This document shows, piece after piece, positions 1 through 9,721 of a stretch of 60,445 bases of DNA. Origin of the DNA: Rhodoferax sp. Lineage in GTDB: Bacteria; Pseudomonadota; Gammaproteobacteria; Burkholderiales; Burkholderiaceae_C. Position 1 is the first letter of the stretch. Each line of letters starts with the position of its first letter. The DNA is taken from the NCBI GenBank assembly GCA_031291305.1, contig JARLJH010000049.1:1-60445 (forward strand), read 5' to 3'. The notes under the pieces are model-generated. The model was not told the DNA's origin, did no database searches, and saw only the letters and a program-made list of their open reading frames with translations. Position numbers and translations under genes: made by a program.

Positions 1-141
1 CAGCACTTGGCGGGCATGAAAGACAGCAAGGTGATCGTGGCGATCAACAAGGACGCTGAGGCACCCATTTTCAGCATCGCCGACTATGGGCTCGAAGCTG
101 ATTTGTTTGTGGCCGTACCGGAACTGGTTGCCGCGCTGTAA
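1..141 (+). CDS. etfA: Electron transfer flavoprotein alpha subunit, C-terminal 46 residues
   Basis: Only the 3' end lies in the window; the frame is open from base 1 and stops at TAA 139-141. The residues visible include [15 protein letters not shown] and [12 protein letters not shown], the conserved FAD-binding tail of ETF alpha. In the family this subunit binds FAD and, with ETF beta, takes electrons from acyl-CoA dehydrogenases and passes them to ETF-ubiquinone oxidoreductase. The acyl-CoA dehydrogenase that follows fits this partnership. A hairpin terminator separates the two genes, so they are probably separate transcripts. Confidence 0.93.
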   Translation, partial: QHLAGMKDSKVIVAINKDAEAPIFSIADYGLEADLFVAVPELVAAL

Positions 142-156
142 GGCCGTCAACCCCGA

Positions 157-183
157 GGGCATCCAATGTGATGCCCTTTTTTT
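157..183 (+). terminator. Intrinsic terminator after etfA
   Basis: GGGCAT (157-162) pairs with ATGCCC (171-176) across an 8-nt loop, followed directly by a run of seven T residues. It is placed 16 bases after the etfA stop and before the ribosome binding site of the next gene. Confidence 0.8.
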
Positions 184-238
184 CGCTCAAACAGCCGCTT
201 CGATGCGGTCAATAACAGAAATATTTAGGAGATAGATC

Positions 239-2029
239 ATGGCCTACACCGCTCCGCTCAAAGACATGCTGTTCAACATCAAATACCTGGCGGGTATTGA
301 TCAAATATCACAGTTGCCCGGCATGGAGGACGCTGGTTTCGAGACGGCTCAGGCGGTGCTTGAAGAGGCTGCCAAGTTCAATGAAGGCGTGCTGGCACCG
401 CTGAACTGGGCGGGTGACCAGAACCCGACCAGCTGGAAAGACGGTGTGGTCACCGCCACCCCCGGTTTCAAGGAAGCCTTCCAGCAATACACCGAAGCGG
501 GCTGGCAGGGCCTGCAGCATCCGGTCGAATTTGGTGGTCAGGGCCTGCCCAAAACCATTGGCTCGGCCGTGGGTGAAATGCAAAACTCTGCCAATATGAG
601 CTTTGCCTTGCTGCCACTGCTCACCGATGGTGCGACCGAGGCCTTGCTGACCGCAGGCTCAGCTGAACTCAATGCGATTTACCTGGAGAAGCTGATTAGC
701 GGCCAATGGACCGGCACCATGAATCTGACCGAGCCACAGGCAGGCAGCGACCTGGCGGCGGTACGCACCCGTGCCGAGCCCCAGCCTGACGGCACGTACA
801 AAATCTTTGGTACGAAAATTTTTATTACCTGGGGTGAGCACGATCTGGCTGAGAACATCGTGCATCTGGTGCTGGCCCGGGTGAGCGGTGCGCCCGCCGG
901 GGTCAAGGGCATCAGCCTGTTTGTGGTGCCCAAGTTCATGGTCAATGGGGACGGCTCTCTCGGTGCGCGCAATGATGTGCAGTGCGTCAGCATCGAGCAC
1001 AAGCTGGGCATCAAGGCCAGCCCGACCTGCGTACTACAGTTTGGCGACCACGGTGGTGCGGTGGGTTTCCTGGTGGGGCAGGAAAACCGTGGCCTGGAAT
1101 ACATGTTCATCATGATGAACGCTGCGCGTTATGGCGTGGGTGTGCAAGGCATCGCCATTGCGCAGATGGCTTACCAAAAGGCAGTGGAGTTTGCCAGGGA
1201 CCGCATCCAGAGCCGTCCGGTAGATGGTTCGTTGCCCGCAGCGGGGCCGATCATTCACCACCCTGATGTGAGGCGCATGCTGATGACCATGCGCGCCTAT
1301 ACCGAAGGTTGCCGGGCCTTGTCCAGTGTGGCCGCTGCGGCATATGACGCGGCGCACCACTGTCAGGACGCGGAAGTAGCCAAGCAAAACGAGGTGTTTT
1401 ATGAATTCATGGTGCCGCTGATCAAGGGTTACAGCACCGAGATGAGCCAGCTAGTCACCTCCCTGGGCGTCCAGGTACACGGTGGCATGGGCTTCATTGA
1501 AGAGACCGGTTGTGCCCAGTATTACCGTGACGCCAAAATTCTGACTATTTACGAAGGCACCACCGCCATTCAGGCCAATGACCTGGTGGGCCGCAAGACC
1601 GCGCGCGATGGTGGTCAGACTGCAAAGGCGCTGGCGGTGCAGATCGAAGCCACCGAAGCCGCTTTGACGGCGACCGCCACGCCCGACGCGCTGGCCATGG
1701 CCAAACGCCTGGCGGCAGCGCGCCTAGCGTTCATCGACGTGGTGGACTTTGTGGCGGGCAACACCAAGGCGCATCCCAACGATGTGTTTGCCGGTAGCGT
1801 GCCTTACCTGATGCTGGCGGGTAACCTGATGGCAGGCTGGCAAATGGGCCGCGCTATGCTGGTGGCGCAAGAAGCGCTGGCGCGTGGTGAGGACGTGGCC
1901 TTCATGCAGGCCAAGATCACCACAGCCTGCTTTTATGCCGACCACATCCTGACCCAAACGCCTGGCCTGCGCGATGCGATTGTCGAAGGCGCAGCCAGTG
2001 TGACGGCGCTCTCACTCGATCAGTTTTGA
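239..2029 (+). CDS. Acyl-CoA dehydrogenase (C-terminally extended, DmdC/FadE-like)
   Basis: A 596-residue flavoprotein that would introduce the alpha-beta double bond into an acyl-CoA and pass electrons to ETF. The flavin/substrate motif LTEPQAGSDL is near residue 165. The catalytic base is Glu439 in IYEGTTAIQANDL, the position used by short- and medium-chain-type enzymes. Residues after about 450 form the extra helical C-terminal domain seen in the roughly 600-residue subgroup that includes 3-methylmercaptopropionyl-CoA dehydrogenase. AGGAGA at 228-233 precedes the ATG. The true substrate cannot be read from the sequence. Proximity to etfA supports a role in acyl-CoA oxidation. Confidence 0.93.
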   Translation: MAYTAPLKDMLFNIKYLAGIDQISQLPGMEDAGFETAQAVLEEAAKFNEGVLAPLNWAGDQNPTSWKDGVVTATPGFKEAFQQYTEAGWQGLQHPVEFGGQGLPKTIGSAVGEMQNSANMSFALLPLLTDGATEALLTAGSAELNAIYLEKLISGQWTGTMNLTEPQAGSDLAAVRTRAEPQPDGTYKIFGTKIFITWGEHDLAENIVHLVLARVSGAPAGVKGISLFVVPKFMVNGDGSLGARNDVQCVSIEHKLGIKASPTCVLQFGDHGGAVGFLVGQENRGLEYMFIMMNAARYGVGVQGIAIAQMAYQKAVEFARDRIQSRPVDGSLPAAGPIIHHPDVRRMLMTMRAYTEGCRALSSVAAAAYDAAHHCQDAEVAKQNEVFYEFMVPLIKGYSTEMSQLVTSLGVQVHGGMGFIEETGCAQYYRDAKILTIYEGTTAIQANDLVGRKTARDGGQTAKALAVQIEATEAALTATATPDALAMAKRLAAARLAFIDVVDFVAGNTKAHPNDVFAGSVPYLMLAGNLMAGWQMGRAMLVAQEALARGEDVAFMQAKITTACFYADHILTQTPGLRDAIVEGAASVTALSLDQF

Positions 2030-2044
2030 CCTGTCGGCGGTCAC

Positions 2045-2824
2045 GTGTTGAAATGGGTAGCCCAAGTCATCTTGTCTGGCCTGATGGCCTTGGGGCTGCA
2101 ACCTGCGGCCCTGGCGCAAGACACGCTGGTGCAGTTGGCGACGCGTGCCGGTGTCACCACCAGCTACTGGTGGATGCCACGTGACGGTGCAGTCGCCACG
2201 GTGCTGCTGTTTTCGGGTGGTGGCGGCGGTATCGGGCTCAAGGACGGCGTGCCGCAGTCAGGCAACTTTCTGATTCGCTCGCGTGACGCGTTTGCCAAAG
2301 CGGCGCTGAATGTCGCGCTGGTGGGTAACCCGAGTGATGCCATAAAACTGACGCCGGCGTTTCGCCAGTCACCGGAGCACCTGGCAGATATTCGTGCCAC
2401 CGTGGAAGACATCCAAAAACGCAGCAATGTACCGGTCTGGTTGGTGGGTACGAGTCAGGGCACGCTCAGTGCGGCTGCCAACAGTGTGGCGCTGGGTACA
2501 TCGATTGCCGGGCTGGTGCTGACTTCAACGGTGACCGGCAGACAGTTTGGCGGGTCGGTCGCAGACATCGCCCTGGAGCAAATCCTTGTGCCCGTGCTGA
2601 TCTTCCAGCACAAGCGCGATGCCTGCCGACTCACCCCTGCCTATGCAGCCGAAAGACTCATAGGCCGACTGGAGCGCGCACCCTTTAAAAAGTACGTGGA
2701 GGTCGATGGCGGGGCAGACCCGACGGGAGACCCTTGCGAGGCGTTCCACTTTCACGGCTTCATCGGCATGGAGTCGCAAGCGGTTGAGCAGATCGTCCAG
2801 TGGATCAGGAAGCCCGGCAATTGA
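2045..2824 (+). CDS. Exported alpha/beta hydrolase
   Basis: A 259-residue protein starting at GTG 2045, 15 bases after the preceding stop. The first 25 residues are a signal peptide ending AALAQ, so the mature enzyme should be periplasmic. The nucleophile elbow is GTSQG with Ser137; a glycine-rich SGGGGGIG near residue 60 could form the oxyanion hole, and the late His lies in FHFHGF. Fold and serine-hydrolase chemistry are supported, but substrate is unknown. Short spacing suggests co-transcription with the acyl-CoA dehydrogenase. Confidence 0.8.
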   Translation: MLKWVAQVILSGLMALGLQPAALAQDTLVQLATRAGVTTSYWWMPRDGAVATVLLFSGGGGGIGLKDGVPQSGNFLIRSRDAFAKAALNVALVGNPSDAIKLTPAFRQSPEHLADIRATVEDIQKRSNVPVWLVGTSQGTLSAAANSVALGTSIAGLVLTSTVTGRQFGGSVADIALEQILVPVLIFQHKRDACRLTPAYAAERLIGRLERAPFKKYVEVDGGADPTGDPCEAFHFHGFIGMESQAVEQIVQWIRKPGN

Positions 2825-2887
2825 AGTCAAATGCTGGACAGTCCGGCAGCACCATCGCCTGGCCAGTATGACAAAACAGTTATAAGA

Positions 2888-2940
2888 AATCAGGCTCTAC
2901 CCTTTATGTGTGGGCGCTATTAGCTATGAATGTAATAGTA
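2888..2940 (+). repeat. Palindromic repeat copy 1 (family R1), diverged
   Basis: Carries the family landmarks GGCTCTACCC, GGGCGC and TAGCTATGAATGTAATAG in forward order, between the convergent ends of the hydrolase and the beta-CASP gene. One of nine family members recognised in this window. Confidence 0.6.
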
Positions 2941-2951
2941 TTTAAAGCCAC

Positions 2952-4316
2952 TCAGGTTGGCCACGTGGAGCCCGCTTCAGGCACCAAAGCGCGCCAGCCA
3001 AGTTCCCGTTCGATACGCCCGCGCAAGTTGTCGGCTGGACCCGCTTCACCGTGTACCACGTACACCTGATCGGGTGCTTGCGGTATGGTGCGCAGCCAGG
3101 CCAGCAGTTGGTTGGCGTCGGCGTGGGCGGAAGCCGACTGCAGTTGCACCACCTCGGCGTTGACTTCGACGTCCCGGCCGTGGATACGCACGATCTTGGC
3201 ACCGCTGGCAAAGCTGGCTCCGCGCGTGCCAGGGGCCTGGAATCCAGTCAGGATGATCATGTTGCGGTGGTCGCCTGCATAGTGCGCCAAGTGATGCAGC
3301 ACGCGTCCTCCGGTGGCCATGCCGCTGGCTGACAGAATGACCATCGGGCCATGGCGACTGGCTAATGCCTTGGATTCGTCCGTGCTGTTGACCATGGTGG
3401 CGCCATGGGTTAGGGCGCGGGCATCCTGGTGGCTCAGGCGGTGCTCCCCCAGATGCGCTTCAAACAAATGGGTCGTGTGTACTGCCATGGGGCTGTCCAG
3501 AAACACCGGCAGCGAGGTCGGCAGATCCCCCTTGAGTTTGAGCAGATGAATCGCGTGCAGCAAGGCTTGGGCGCGACCCACTGCAAATACCGGAACAACG
3601 GCGACGCCACCACGTTTTGCCACGCGTTGTAGCGCCGGAGCCAATTCGGCCAGGATGTCGTCATCCGGGTGGGTGCGGTCGCCGTAGGTCGATTCGATCA
3701 GCACTGTGTCGGCCTGCGGCGCTGGCTCGGGCGGGCTCATGATCAGGTCGTCCGGGCGACCCAGGTCACCTGAGAACAAGATGCGTCGTCCGGCCACCTC
3801 TAGCAGGATGCTGGCGGCCCCCAGAATGTGCCCGGCTGACGAAAAAGTGGCTTTCCAGCCAGGCAAGGGGGTGAACGTCTTGCCGAAGTCCACAGTTTTG
3901 ATGAAAGGCAGGGCATCGAGCGCATCCTGACGTGTATACAGGGGCAGGGCCGTCTCGTGTTTGGAGAGTTTGTGCCGGTTAAGGAAGTCGGCGTCTTCTT
4001 CCTGAATATGACCGCTGTCGGGCAGCAAGATTTTGCACAAGTCGCGCGTGCCTGGTGTGGCATAGACATGGCCAGCAAATCCCTCCTTGACCAGCAGTGG
4101 CAAGTACCCGCTGTGGTCCAGATGGGCATGCGTCAGCAGCACGGCATCAATTTGATCGGGGGCCACAGGCAAGGGTGCCCAGTTACGCAGGCGCAGTTGT
4201 TTGTAGCCCTGAAACAGACCGCAATCCACCAGTAGGCTTTTGCCATCATGGCGTACCAGGTATTTCGAGCCAGTGACGGTGCCAGCACCGCCCAAAAATG
4301 TGATGTTGACGCTCAT
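2952..4316 (-). CDS. Beta-CASP metallo-beta-lactamase-fold hydrolase (RNA-processing type)
   Basis: A 454-residue two-metal hydrolase of the MBL/beta-CASP group, whose members are mostly RNA endo- or exonucleases. The metal motif HAHLDH spans residues 63-68; SGDLGRPDD supplies a later ligand, and SASAHAD near residue 400 is the C-terminal His motif of the RMMBL segment. The beta-CASP cap occupies the middle. I chose the ATG at 4316 because AGGAG precedes it and because a longer frame to 4358 would begin inside the dnaJ terminator. It lies just downstream of the chaperone operon but should have its own promoter. RNA substrate is inferred from family, not shown. Confidence 0.87.
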   Translation of the reverse strand: MSVNITFLGGAGTVTGSKYLVRHDGKSLLVDCGLFQGYKQLRLRNWAPLPVAPDQIDAVLLTHAHLDHSGYLPLLVKEGFAGHVYATPGTRDLCKILLPDSGHIQEEDADFLNRHKLSKHETALPLYTRQDALDALPFIKTVDFGKTFTPLPGWKATFSSAGHILGAASILLEVAGRRILFSGDLGRPDDLIMSPPEPAPQADTVLIESTYGDRTHPDDDILAELAPALQRVAKRGGVAVVPVFAVGRAQALLHAIHLLKLKGDLPTSLPVFLDSPMAVHTTHLFEAHLGEHRLSHQDARALTHGATMVNSTDESKALASRHGPMVILSASGMATGGRVLHHLAHYAGDHRNMIILTGFQAPGTRGASFASGAKIVRIHGRDVEVNAEVVQLQSASAHADANQLLAWLRTIPQAPDQVYVVHGEAGPADNLRGRIERELGWRALVPEAGSTWPT

Positions 4317-4343
4317 GGCGGGTTCTCCTGATGTTTTTATGAG

Positions 4344-4383
4344 CCAAAAAAATGCCACGCAGCGAATGAACGTCTGCGTGGCA
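4344..4383 (-). terminator. Intrinsic terminator of the grpE-dnaK-dnaJ operon
   Basis: Read on the minus strand, TGCCACGCAG and CTGCGTGGCA form a 10-bp perfect stem (outer limits 4353-4383) followed by a run of T residues (A-run 4346-4352 on plus). It lies 42 bases beyond the dnaJ stop. Confidence 0.85.
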
Positions 4384-4424
4384 AGATTTTGGCGGCTTTT
4401 GGGTCTGCCGGGTGAGGCGTTGGC

Positions 4425-5561
4425 CTAGCTGAAAAAACTTTTCAGGCGGGCGGTCCAGCTGTCCCCTGAGGGCGAGTGCTTGCTACCCCCTTTTTTCAGA
4501 GATTCATCAAGCTCACGCAGCAGTTTGCGCTGGTGCTCAGTCAGTTTGACCGGTGTCTCGATCAAGATGTGGCAGTACAGATCACCAGGATAGCTGGACC
4601 GCACGCCCTTGATGCCCTTGCCGCGCAGTCGGAACTGCTTGCCGGTTTGCGTGCCTTCCGGGATGTCAATGGCTGCTTTGCCCGCCAGGGTCGGCACATC
4701 AATCTCGCCACCTAAGGTGGCGGTGACGATGCTGATGGGCACGGAACAGTGCAAATCGTCGCCATCGCGCTCGAAGATATCGTGCTTTTTCAGGCGGATC
4801 TCAATGTACAGGTCACCCGGTGGGCCACCATTGGTGCCTGGCTCGCCGTTGCCAGCACTGCGGATGCGCATGCCGCCATCGATACCCGCGGGAATCTTGA
4901 CCTCCAGAGTCTTCTGTTTTTTGATCTTGCCTTGCCCATGGCAAGCCGGGCAGGGCTCGGGGATCACCTTGCCGGTGCCGCGACAGGTTGGGCAGGTTTG
5001 CTGCACGCTGAAAAAACCCTGACGCATCTGCACCGAACCGGTGCCGCTACAGGTGCCGCAGGACTTGACCTGGGTGCCGGGTTTGGCACCGGTGCCGTGA
5101 CAGGCGTCACAGTTGTCCCAGCTGGGAATGCGGATTTGCGCGTCCTTGCCCTTGGCGGCTTCCTCCAGCGTGACTTCCATGGCATAGCTGAGATCACTGC
5201 CCCTGTACACCTGACGGCCACCGCCCGCACGGCCGCGCTGCTGACCGAACATATCGCCAAAGATGTCGCCAAATGCCTCAGCAAAACCACCATAGGCTTC
5301 TGCGCCACCTGGGCCACCACGCATGTTCGGATCAACGCCAGCAAAGCCATGCTGGTCGTAAGCCGCACGTTTTTGCGGGTCCGACAGCATCTCGTAGGCT
5401 TCCTTGGATTCCTTGAACTTTTCCTCGGCAACTTTGGATGCGTCGCCTTGGTTGCGGTCAGGATGGTGCTTCATCGCGTGCTTGCGATAAGCCTTTTTGA
5501 TTTCGTCGTCTGAGGCATTCTTGGGAACGCCCAGAACCTCGTAGTAATCTCTTTTTGACAT
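4425..5561 (-). CDS. dnaJ: Chaperone protein DnaJ (Hsp40)
   Basis: A 378-residue class A J-protein that delivers unfolded clients to DnaK and stimulates its ATPase. The J domain is at the N-terminus with HPD in KHHPDRN; a Gly/Phe-rich linker follows (about residues 75-115). Four zinc modules [24 protein letters not shown] and CPACHGQG lie around residues 150-215, and the rest is the client-binding beta domain. Length matches the E. coli protein. It is the last gene of the operon, 104 bases after dnaK, and is followed by a strong terminator. Confidence 0.98.
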   Translation of the reverse strand: MSKRDYYEVLGVPKNASDDEIKKAYRKHAMKHHPDRNQGDASKVAEEKFKESKEAYEMLSDPQKRAAYDQHGFAGVDPNMRGGPGGAEAYGGFAEAFGDIFGDMFGQQRGRAGGGRQVYRGSDLSYAMEVTLEEAAKGKDAQIRIPSWDNCDACHGTGAKPGTQVKSCGTCSGTGSVQMRQGFFSVQQTCPTCRGTGKVIPEPCPACHGQGKIKKQKTLEVKIPAGIDGGMRIRSAGNGEPGTNGGPPGDLYIEIRLKKHDIFERDGDDLHCSVPISIVTATLGGEIDVPTLAGKAAIDIPEGTQTGKQFRLRGKGIKGVRSSYPGDLYCHILIETPVKLTEHQRKLLRELDESLKKGGSKHSPSGDSWTARLKSFFS

Positions 5562-5590
5562 GGTCTACTCGTGCCTGGTTTCAATGCAAA

Positions 5591-5625
5591 CGCCGCGTTG
5601 GTCCCTTGCGGTGATCAACGCGGCG
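5591..5625 (-). other. Inverted repeat in the dnaK-dnaJ gap
   Basis: CGCCGCGTTG (5591-5600) and CAACGCGGCG (5616-5625) form a perfect 10-bp stem with a 15-nt loop. No T-run follows on the minus strand, so I do not call a terminator; an mRNA-stabilising or attenuating hairpin is possible. Confidence 0.6.
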
Positions 5626-5665
5626 TATGTTGCCTGTCTCAACAACAATGTTGAAGCTCAAATGC

Positions 5666-7612
5666 TTAGGGCTTGTTGACTTCTTTCACTTCGGCATCAA
5701 CCACATTGTCGTCCTGCGCCGCAGCACCGCTGTGTGCACCCGCTTGAGCTGCTGAGGCTTCAGGTTGTGCCGCCGCAGCTTCTTTAGCTTGCGAGTCGGC
5801 GTACATTCTCTCACCCAGCTTCTGGCTGACTGTCATCAGGGCTGTACTCTTTTCCTCGATGGCGGCTTTGTCGTCGCCTTTGAGGGCTTCTTCCAGTGCT
5901 TTCATTGCAGCTTCGATTTTCTCTTTCTCGGCAGCGTCCATCTTGTCGCCATACTCGGTCAGGCTCTTCTTCACGCTGTGCATGCTGGCTTCTGCAGTAT
6001 TGCGAGCTTGCACCAGTTCGAGCTTCTTCTTGTCGTCGGCTGCGTTGAGCTCAGCGTCCTTGACCATTTGCTGGATCTCGGCTTCAGACAGACCTGAGTT
6101 GGCCTTGATGGTGATCTTGTTTTCCTTGCCGGTGCCTTTGTCTTTGGCGCCGACGTGCAAAATGCCGTTGGCGTCAATGTCAAAAGACACTTCAATCTGT
6201 GGCAAGCCACGTGGTGACGGTGGAATACCTTCCAGGTTGAACTCGCCCAGCAGTTTGTTGCCCGAGGCAATTTCGCGTTCGCCCTGGAACACCTTGATGG
6301 TCACAGCGGGTTGGTTGTCGTCAGCGGTTGAGAAGGTTTGCGCAAACTTGGTCGGGATGGTCGTGTTCTTGGTGATCATCTTGGTCATCACGCCGCCCAG
6401 GGTTTCGATACCCAGGCTCAAAGGCGTCACGTCCAGCAGCAGCACGTCGGTACGGTCACCCGACAACACCTGACCTTGAATGGCGGCACCCACTGCCACA
6501 GCTTCGTCCGGATTCACGTCTTTACGTGGTTCCTTGCCAAACAGCTCCTTGACCTTTTCTTGAACCTTGGGCATGCGGGTCATACCGCCAACCAGAATCA
6601 CGTCATGGATGTCAGCAGCGCTCACGCCTGCGTCTTTCATGGCGGTGCGGCAAGGTGCAATGGTGCGCTCAATCAGTTCATCCACCAGCGATTCCATCTT
6701 GGCGCGGGTCAGCTTGATGTTGAGGTGCTTCGGACCGGAAGCATCAGCCGTCACGTAGGGCAGGTTGATGTCGGTTTGGGCGCTGCTGGAGAGTTCGATC
6801 TTGGCTTTTTCAGCAGCTTCTTTCAGACGCTGCAGGGCCAGCACGTCCTTGCCCAGGTCCACGCCTTGTTCCTTTTTGAACTCGGCAATGATGTAGTCAA
6901 TGATGCGCTGGTCAAAGTCTTCACCACCCAGGAAGGTGTCACCGTTGGTGGAGAGCACTTCAAATTGCTTTTCGCCGTCCACATCGGCGATTTCGATGAT
7001 GGAGATATCGAACGTACCGCCGCCCAGGTCATACACGGCAATCTTGCGGTCACCCTTTTCGTTCTTGTCCAGGCCAAAGGCCAAAGCAGCCGCAGTGGGT
7101 TCGTTGATGATCCGTTTGACTTCCAGACCGGCGATGCGGCCAGCATCCTTGGTGGCTTGGCGCTGTGCATCGTTGAAGTAGGCCGGCACGGTGATCACAG
7201 CCTCGGTCACGGCTTCGCCGAGATAGTCTTCGGCGGTTTTCTTCATCTTGCGCAGCACGTCGGCGCTGATCTGCTGGGGTGCCATGCGGTTGCCACGGAC
7301 TTCGACCCAGGCGTCGCCATTGTCAGCAGCCGCAATTTTGTAAGGCATCAGGTCGATGTCTTTTTGAACTTCTTTTTCAGTGAACTTGCGACCAATCAAG
7401 CGTTTGACGGCGTATAACGTGTTCTTGGGGTTGGTGACTGCCTGGCGCTTGGCCGAGGCACCGACCAGCACTTCACCGTCTTCCTGATAGGCGATGATGG
7501 ACGGCGTGGTGCGCGCACCTTCTGCGTTTTCAATGACCTTGGGGGTGTTGCCCTCCATGATCGCCACGCAACTGTTGGTGGTGCCCAGATCGATACCGAT
7601 GATTCTTCCCAT
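5666..7612 (-). CDS. dnaK: Chaperone protein DnaK (Hsp70)
   Basis: A 648-residue Hsp70. The N-terminal phosphate-binding motif [12 protein letters not shown] is intact, followed by [11 protein letters not shown] and GGMTRMP of the actin-like ATPase. The linker [19 protein letters not shown] leads into the substrate-binding beta sandwich and lid. The C-terminus ends in an Ala/Gln-rich tail and the acidic [12 protein letters not shown]. It folds and refolds proteins with DnaJ and GrpE, and in proteobacteria also feeds back on sigma-32. TAGGAG lies 7 bases before the ATG. Confidence 0.99.
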   Translation of the reverse strand: MGRIIGIDLGTTNSCVAIMEGNTPKVIENAEGARTTPSIIAYQEDGEVLVGASAKRQAVTNPKNTLYAVKRLIGRKFTEKEVQKDIDLMPYKIAAADNGDAWVEVRGNRMAPQQISADVLRKMKKTAEDYLGEAVTEAVITVPAYFNDAQRQATKDAGRIAGLEVKRIINEPTAAALAFGLDKNEKGDRKIAVYDLGGGTFDISIIEIADVDGEKQFEVLSTNGDTFLGGEDFDQRIIDYIIAEFKKEQGVDLGKDVLALQRLKEAAEKAKIELSSSAQTDINLPYVTADASGPKHLNIKLTRAKMESLVDELIERTIAPCRTAMKDAGVSAADIHDVILVGGMTRMPKVQEKVKELFGKEPRKDVNPDEAVAVGAAIQGQVLSGDRTDVLLLDVTPLSLGIETLGGVMTKMITKNTTIPTKFAQTFSTADDNQPAVTIKVFQGEREIASGNKLLGEFNLEGIPPSPRGLPQIEVSFDIDANGILHVGAKDKGTGKENKITIKANSGLSEAEIQQMVKDAELNAADDKKKLELVQARNTAEASMHSVKKSLTEYGDKMDAAEKEKIEAAMKALEEALKGDDKAAIEEKSTALMTVSQKLGERMYADSQAKEAAAAQPEASAAQAGAHSGAAAQDDNVVDAEVKEVNKP

Positions 7613-7644
7613 GTTGAACTCCTAGATAGTCAGATGTTTGTAAC

Positions 7645-7670
7645 TTGTGGACAGCCTGATTATTTTCAAG
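7645..7670 (-). promoter_or_regulatory. Sigma-32-like promoter in front of dnaK
   Basis: On the minus strand, CTTGAAA (plus 7664-7670) is followed after 13 bases by CCACAA (plus 7645-7650), resembling CTTGAAA/CCCCAT of heat-shock promoters. The -35 element is perfect; the -10 is partial. It would give dnaK-dnaJ an internal heat-shock start in addition to that before grpE. Confidence 0.5.
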
Positions 7671-7683
7671 CTGGAAAAGAGGT

Positions 7684-8265
7684 TTATTTCGGTGCCGCGA
7701 CCGTGACCAGCGCCGGGCGCAATACACGCTCGGAAATCAGATAGCCCTTTTGCAGGACGGTGACCACCGAATTGGCTTCTAACTCGGACGGAACGACGCT
7801 GATGGCCTGGTGCTGGTGCGGGTCAAACTTTTCTCCGGCAGCGGGGTTGATGGCGATGACCTTGTTGCGATCCAGTGCGGAAATCAGTTGACGCAAGGTG
7901 GCTTGCACGCCTTCCTGGATCTGTTCCAGTTTGGCGTCCTTGATGGCGAGTCCAGCCTCCAGACTGTCAATGACCGGTAGCAGGCTGTCGGCAAAGCTTT
8001 CAAGCGCAAACTTGCGCGATTTGGCGACTTCGTCTTCGGCGCGACGGCGGGCGTTTTCAACGTCGGCCTTGGCACGCAGGTACTGGTCAGCCAGCTCGGC
8101 ACTTTTGGCTTGCAGTTCAGCCAAGTCGGTCTGACACTTGGTCAGAGCTTCTGCTTCGTAGTTGGCCATGGCGGCAGTGGTTTCTTGAATGTTCTGCATA
8201 TCAACCGCAGACGCGGGGTTGGCGGACGGGTCCGCATGGGTTGGTTGAGGTGTTGAGTCAGACAT
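7684..8265 (-). CDS. grpE: Nucleotide exchange factor GrpE
   Basis: A 193-residue protein with the GrpE layout: acidic, flexible N-terminus; a long coiled coil (about residues 30-100, ending [16 protein letters not shown]); the [13 protein letters not shown] helix; and a C-terminal beta domain with [14 protein letters not shown] and [20 protein letters not shown]. It releases ADP from DnaK and acts as a thermosensor in the cycle. First gene of the operon, 71 bases before dnaK. Confidence 0.97.
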   Translation of the reverse strand: MSDSTPQPTHADPSANPASAVDMQNIQETTAAMANYEAEALTKCQTDLAELQAKSAELADQYLRAKADVENARRRAEDEVAKSRKFALESFADSLLPVIDSLEAGLAIKDAKLEQIQEGVQATLRQLISALDRNKVIAINPAAGEKFDPHQHQAISVVPSELEANSVVTVLQKGYLISERVLRPALVTVAAPK

Positions 8266-8299
8266 GCGGCTAGGCGGATTTTGAAATAACGATGCCTTG

Positions 8300-8327
8300 A
8301 TGTGGCGATGTGGCCGACGTTTTCAAG
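8300..8327 (-). promoter_or_regulatory. Sigma-32-like promoter in front of grpE
   Basis: On the minus strand, CTTGAAA (plus 8321-8327) and CCACAT (plus 8300-8305) are separated by 15 bases and lie about 40 bases before the grpE ATG. A second CCACAT at 8308-8313 would leave too short a spacer. This fits heat-shock control of the operon. Confidence 0.65.
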
Positions 8328-8392
8328 GGTTTGTAAGAATTTTTTTTTGTTAAGGTTTTGCCCAGTGCGTGGGGCGGACCACCCAAACGAAA

Positions 8393-8415
8393 CGGGCACC
8401 TGCTTAAGGTGCCCG
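8393..8415 (-). terminator. Terminator after the FKBP gene
   Basis: CGGGCACC (8393-8400) and GGTGCCCG (8408-8415) pair; on the minus strand the stem is followed by TTTCGTTT. It lies 22 bases after the FKBP stop and shields the grpE promoter. Confidence 0.7.
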
Positions 8416-8436
8416 AGGATGGGGGAGTGGGTGGAA

Positions 8437-8787
8437 TCAAGACAGTTGCAGCAGTTCCACTTCAAATTTCAAAGTGGCCTGCGGCGGAATCACGCCACCC
8501 GCGCCCCGCGCGCCGTAGCCCAGGTCTGGCGGAATGATCAGCGTGCGGGACCCGCCCACGCGCATGCCAGCCACGCCTTCGTCCCAGCCGCGAATAACAG
8601 AGCCTGCACCCAGTTTGAAGACAAAGGGTGTGCCCCGGTCTTTGCTGGAGTCGAACTTGGTACCTTGCTCGCCATCCTGGAACAGCCAGCCGGTGTAATG
8701 GACGGTGACACGCTGGCCACTGGTAGCAACATCACCAGTGCCTTCGACGGTGTCTTTGAATTGGAGTCCTGAGGGGGTTGTGATCAT
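8437..8787 (-). CDS. FKBP-type peptidyl-prolyl cis-trans isomerase
   Basis: A 116-residue single-domain FKBP, the usual size of the cytoplasmic form. Motifs [28 protein letters not shown] and [15 protein letters not shown] supply the hydrophobic active pocket. It accelerates prolyl isomerisation during folding. No signal peptide is seen from the chosen ATG (8787); upstream in-frame sequence overlaps the HxlR gene and lacks FKBP similarity, so the longer frame was dropped. Its place next to the chaperone operon may be functional. Confidence 0.92.
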   Translation of the reverse strand: MITTPSGLQFKDTVEGTGDVATSGQRVTVHYTGWLFQDGEQGTKFDSSKDRGTPFVFKLGAGSVIRGWDEGVAGMRVGGSRTLIIPPDLGYGARGAGGVIPPQATLKFEVELLQLS

Positions 8788-8836
8788 GACAAGAGCTAAG
8801 GGGGAGATAGGGAGGCCTGTAAACGGACAGGATTGA

Positions 8837-9148
8837 TCAGACTTTTTGCTTGGCTTGGGCTGCAACCCATTTAGTGGCGAAGGCAGACAGATCGCCCATG
8901 CGTTTGAGCAGGTCGCTACCCAGCGGAGTGACCAGATAACCGCTGCTGCCGTGATCAAGCAGGCCTGCTTCACGCATCTCCTTGATTCGGGTGTTCAGCG
9001 TGTTGGGCGTGATGCCACCCACGCTGTCTTGCAACAGCCGGAAGGTCTGTGGATGCCCGTCCTTGAGTGCCCAAAGCACGCGGATGGCGTAACGCGATTC
9101 AAGCAGGCTTAACAATTGGCCGATGGCAGCATTTTCTTTTGTACCCAT
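8837..9148 (-). CDS. HxlR-type winged-helix transcriptional regulator
   Basis: A 103-residue DNA-binding protein: [13 protein letters not shown] leads into the helix-turn-helix, [18 protein letters not shown] is the recognition region, and [13 protein letters not shown] is the beta wing. HxlR proteins act as dimers, often sensing reactive aldehydes or redox state, but no conserved sensor Cys is visible here. AAGGAG lies 8 bases before the ATG. It ends 49 bases before the FKBP gene on the same strand, so the two may be co-transcribed. The target is unknown. Confidence 0.82.
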   Translation of the reverse strand: MGTKENAAIGQLLSLLESRYAIRVLWALKDGHPQTFRLLQDSVGGITPNTLNTRIKEMREAGLLDHGSSGYLVTPLGSDLLKRMGDLSAFATKWVAAQAKQKV

Positions 9149-9406
9149 GGTGCTTCTCCTTGTGACAATAAAGTGTGGCCGAAAGCGACGCCAGTGAAAA
9201 AAACGCTGGCACGAGCGCTACGCGTGGCTTCGGCAAGAAAATTGGAACTATATCGCAATTTGGCGCGTTGCTACATGTTTTGTAGCTTTGATGCATCAGT
9301 TGTCGTTGCAAAATTCATGTACAGTGGCTAGACATATTTGCTAGAACGGTTGGGACATCCCGGATTGGATGTCTTCATGAGTCGAACACCTTTCGGGAGT
9401 ATTCTT

Positions 9407-9694
9407 ATGATCATCAACTTTGAACAGGTCCACAACTTTTACGAGCGGCTTGTGTTTGAGGCGGTGGCCAACATGGCCGGCACCCATCCCGATTTCACAC
9501 CAGATATGCTTGCCGACGTGGCTTGTGTTGCGCTCAATCGGCTGCCAGCGCGTTACCTGCGCCACGACGTTGACATGATGTTTTACCTGACCGAGTCCGA
9601 ACGCGGTGCCATCGAAGACGCCTTGCAGGAGGCCTTGAGCTTTGCTTTTGGTTTTGTCGGCGAACGCACGGCCAGGCAACTGAGTGGAACATGA
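9407..9694 (+). CDS. ComFB-family protein
   Basis: A 95-residue protein with the ComFB signature: NFYERLVFEAVANM, followed by DVACVALNRLPARYLRHDVDM. Members occur in firmicute competence loci and in many proteobacteria and cyanobacteria; some cyanobacterial members are reported to bind cyclic di-nucleotides. I chose the ATG at 9407 because GGGAG sits 7 bases upstream; ATGs at 9377 and further up lack this. It stands alone between an HxlR regulator and metY. Function here is not determinable. Confidence 0.75.
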   Translation: MIINFEQVHNFYERLVFEAVANMAGTHPDFTPDMLADVACVALNRLPARYLRHDVDMMFYLTESERGAIEDALQEALSFAFGFVGERTARQLSGT

Positions 9695-9721
9695 CGCTCG
9701 CGACTTTTCCTCTTTAGTCTG

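Noticed and set aside
5591-5625. A terminator between dnaK and dnaJ
   Set aside because: The stem is strong but no T-run follows on the minus strand.
6338-7417. A 359-codon frame antisense to dnaK
   Set aside because: Shadow of the highly codon-biased dnaK gene; no independent start signal or domain.
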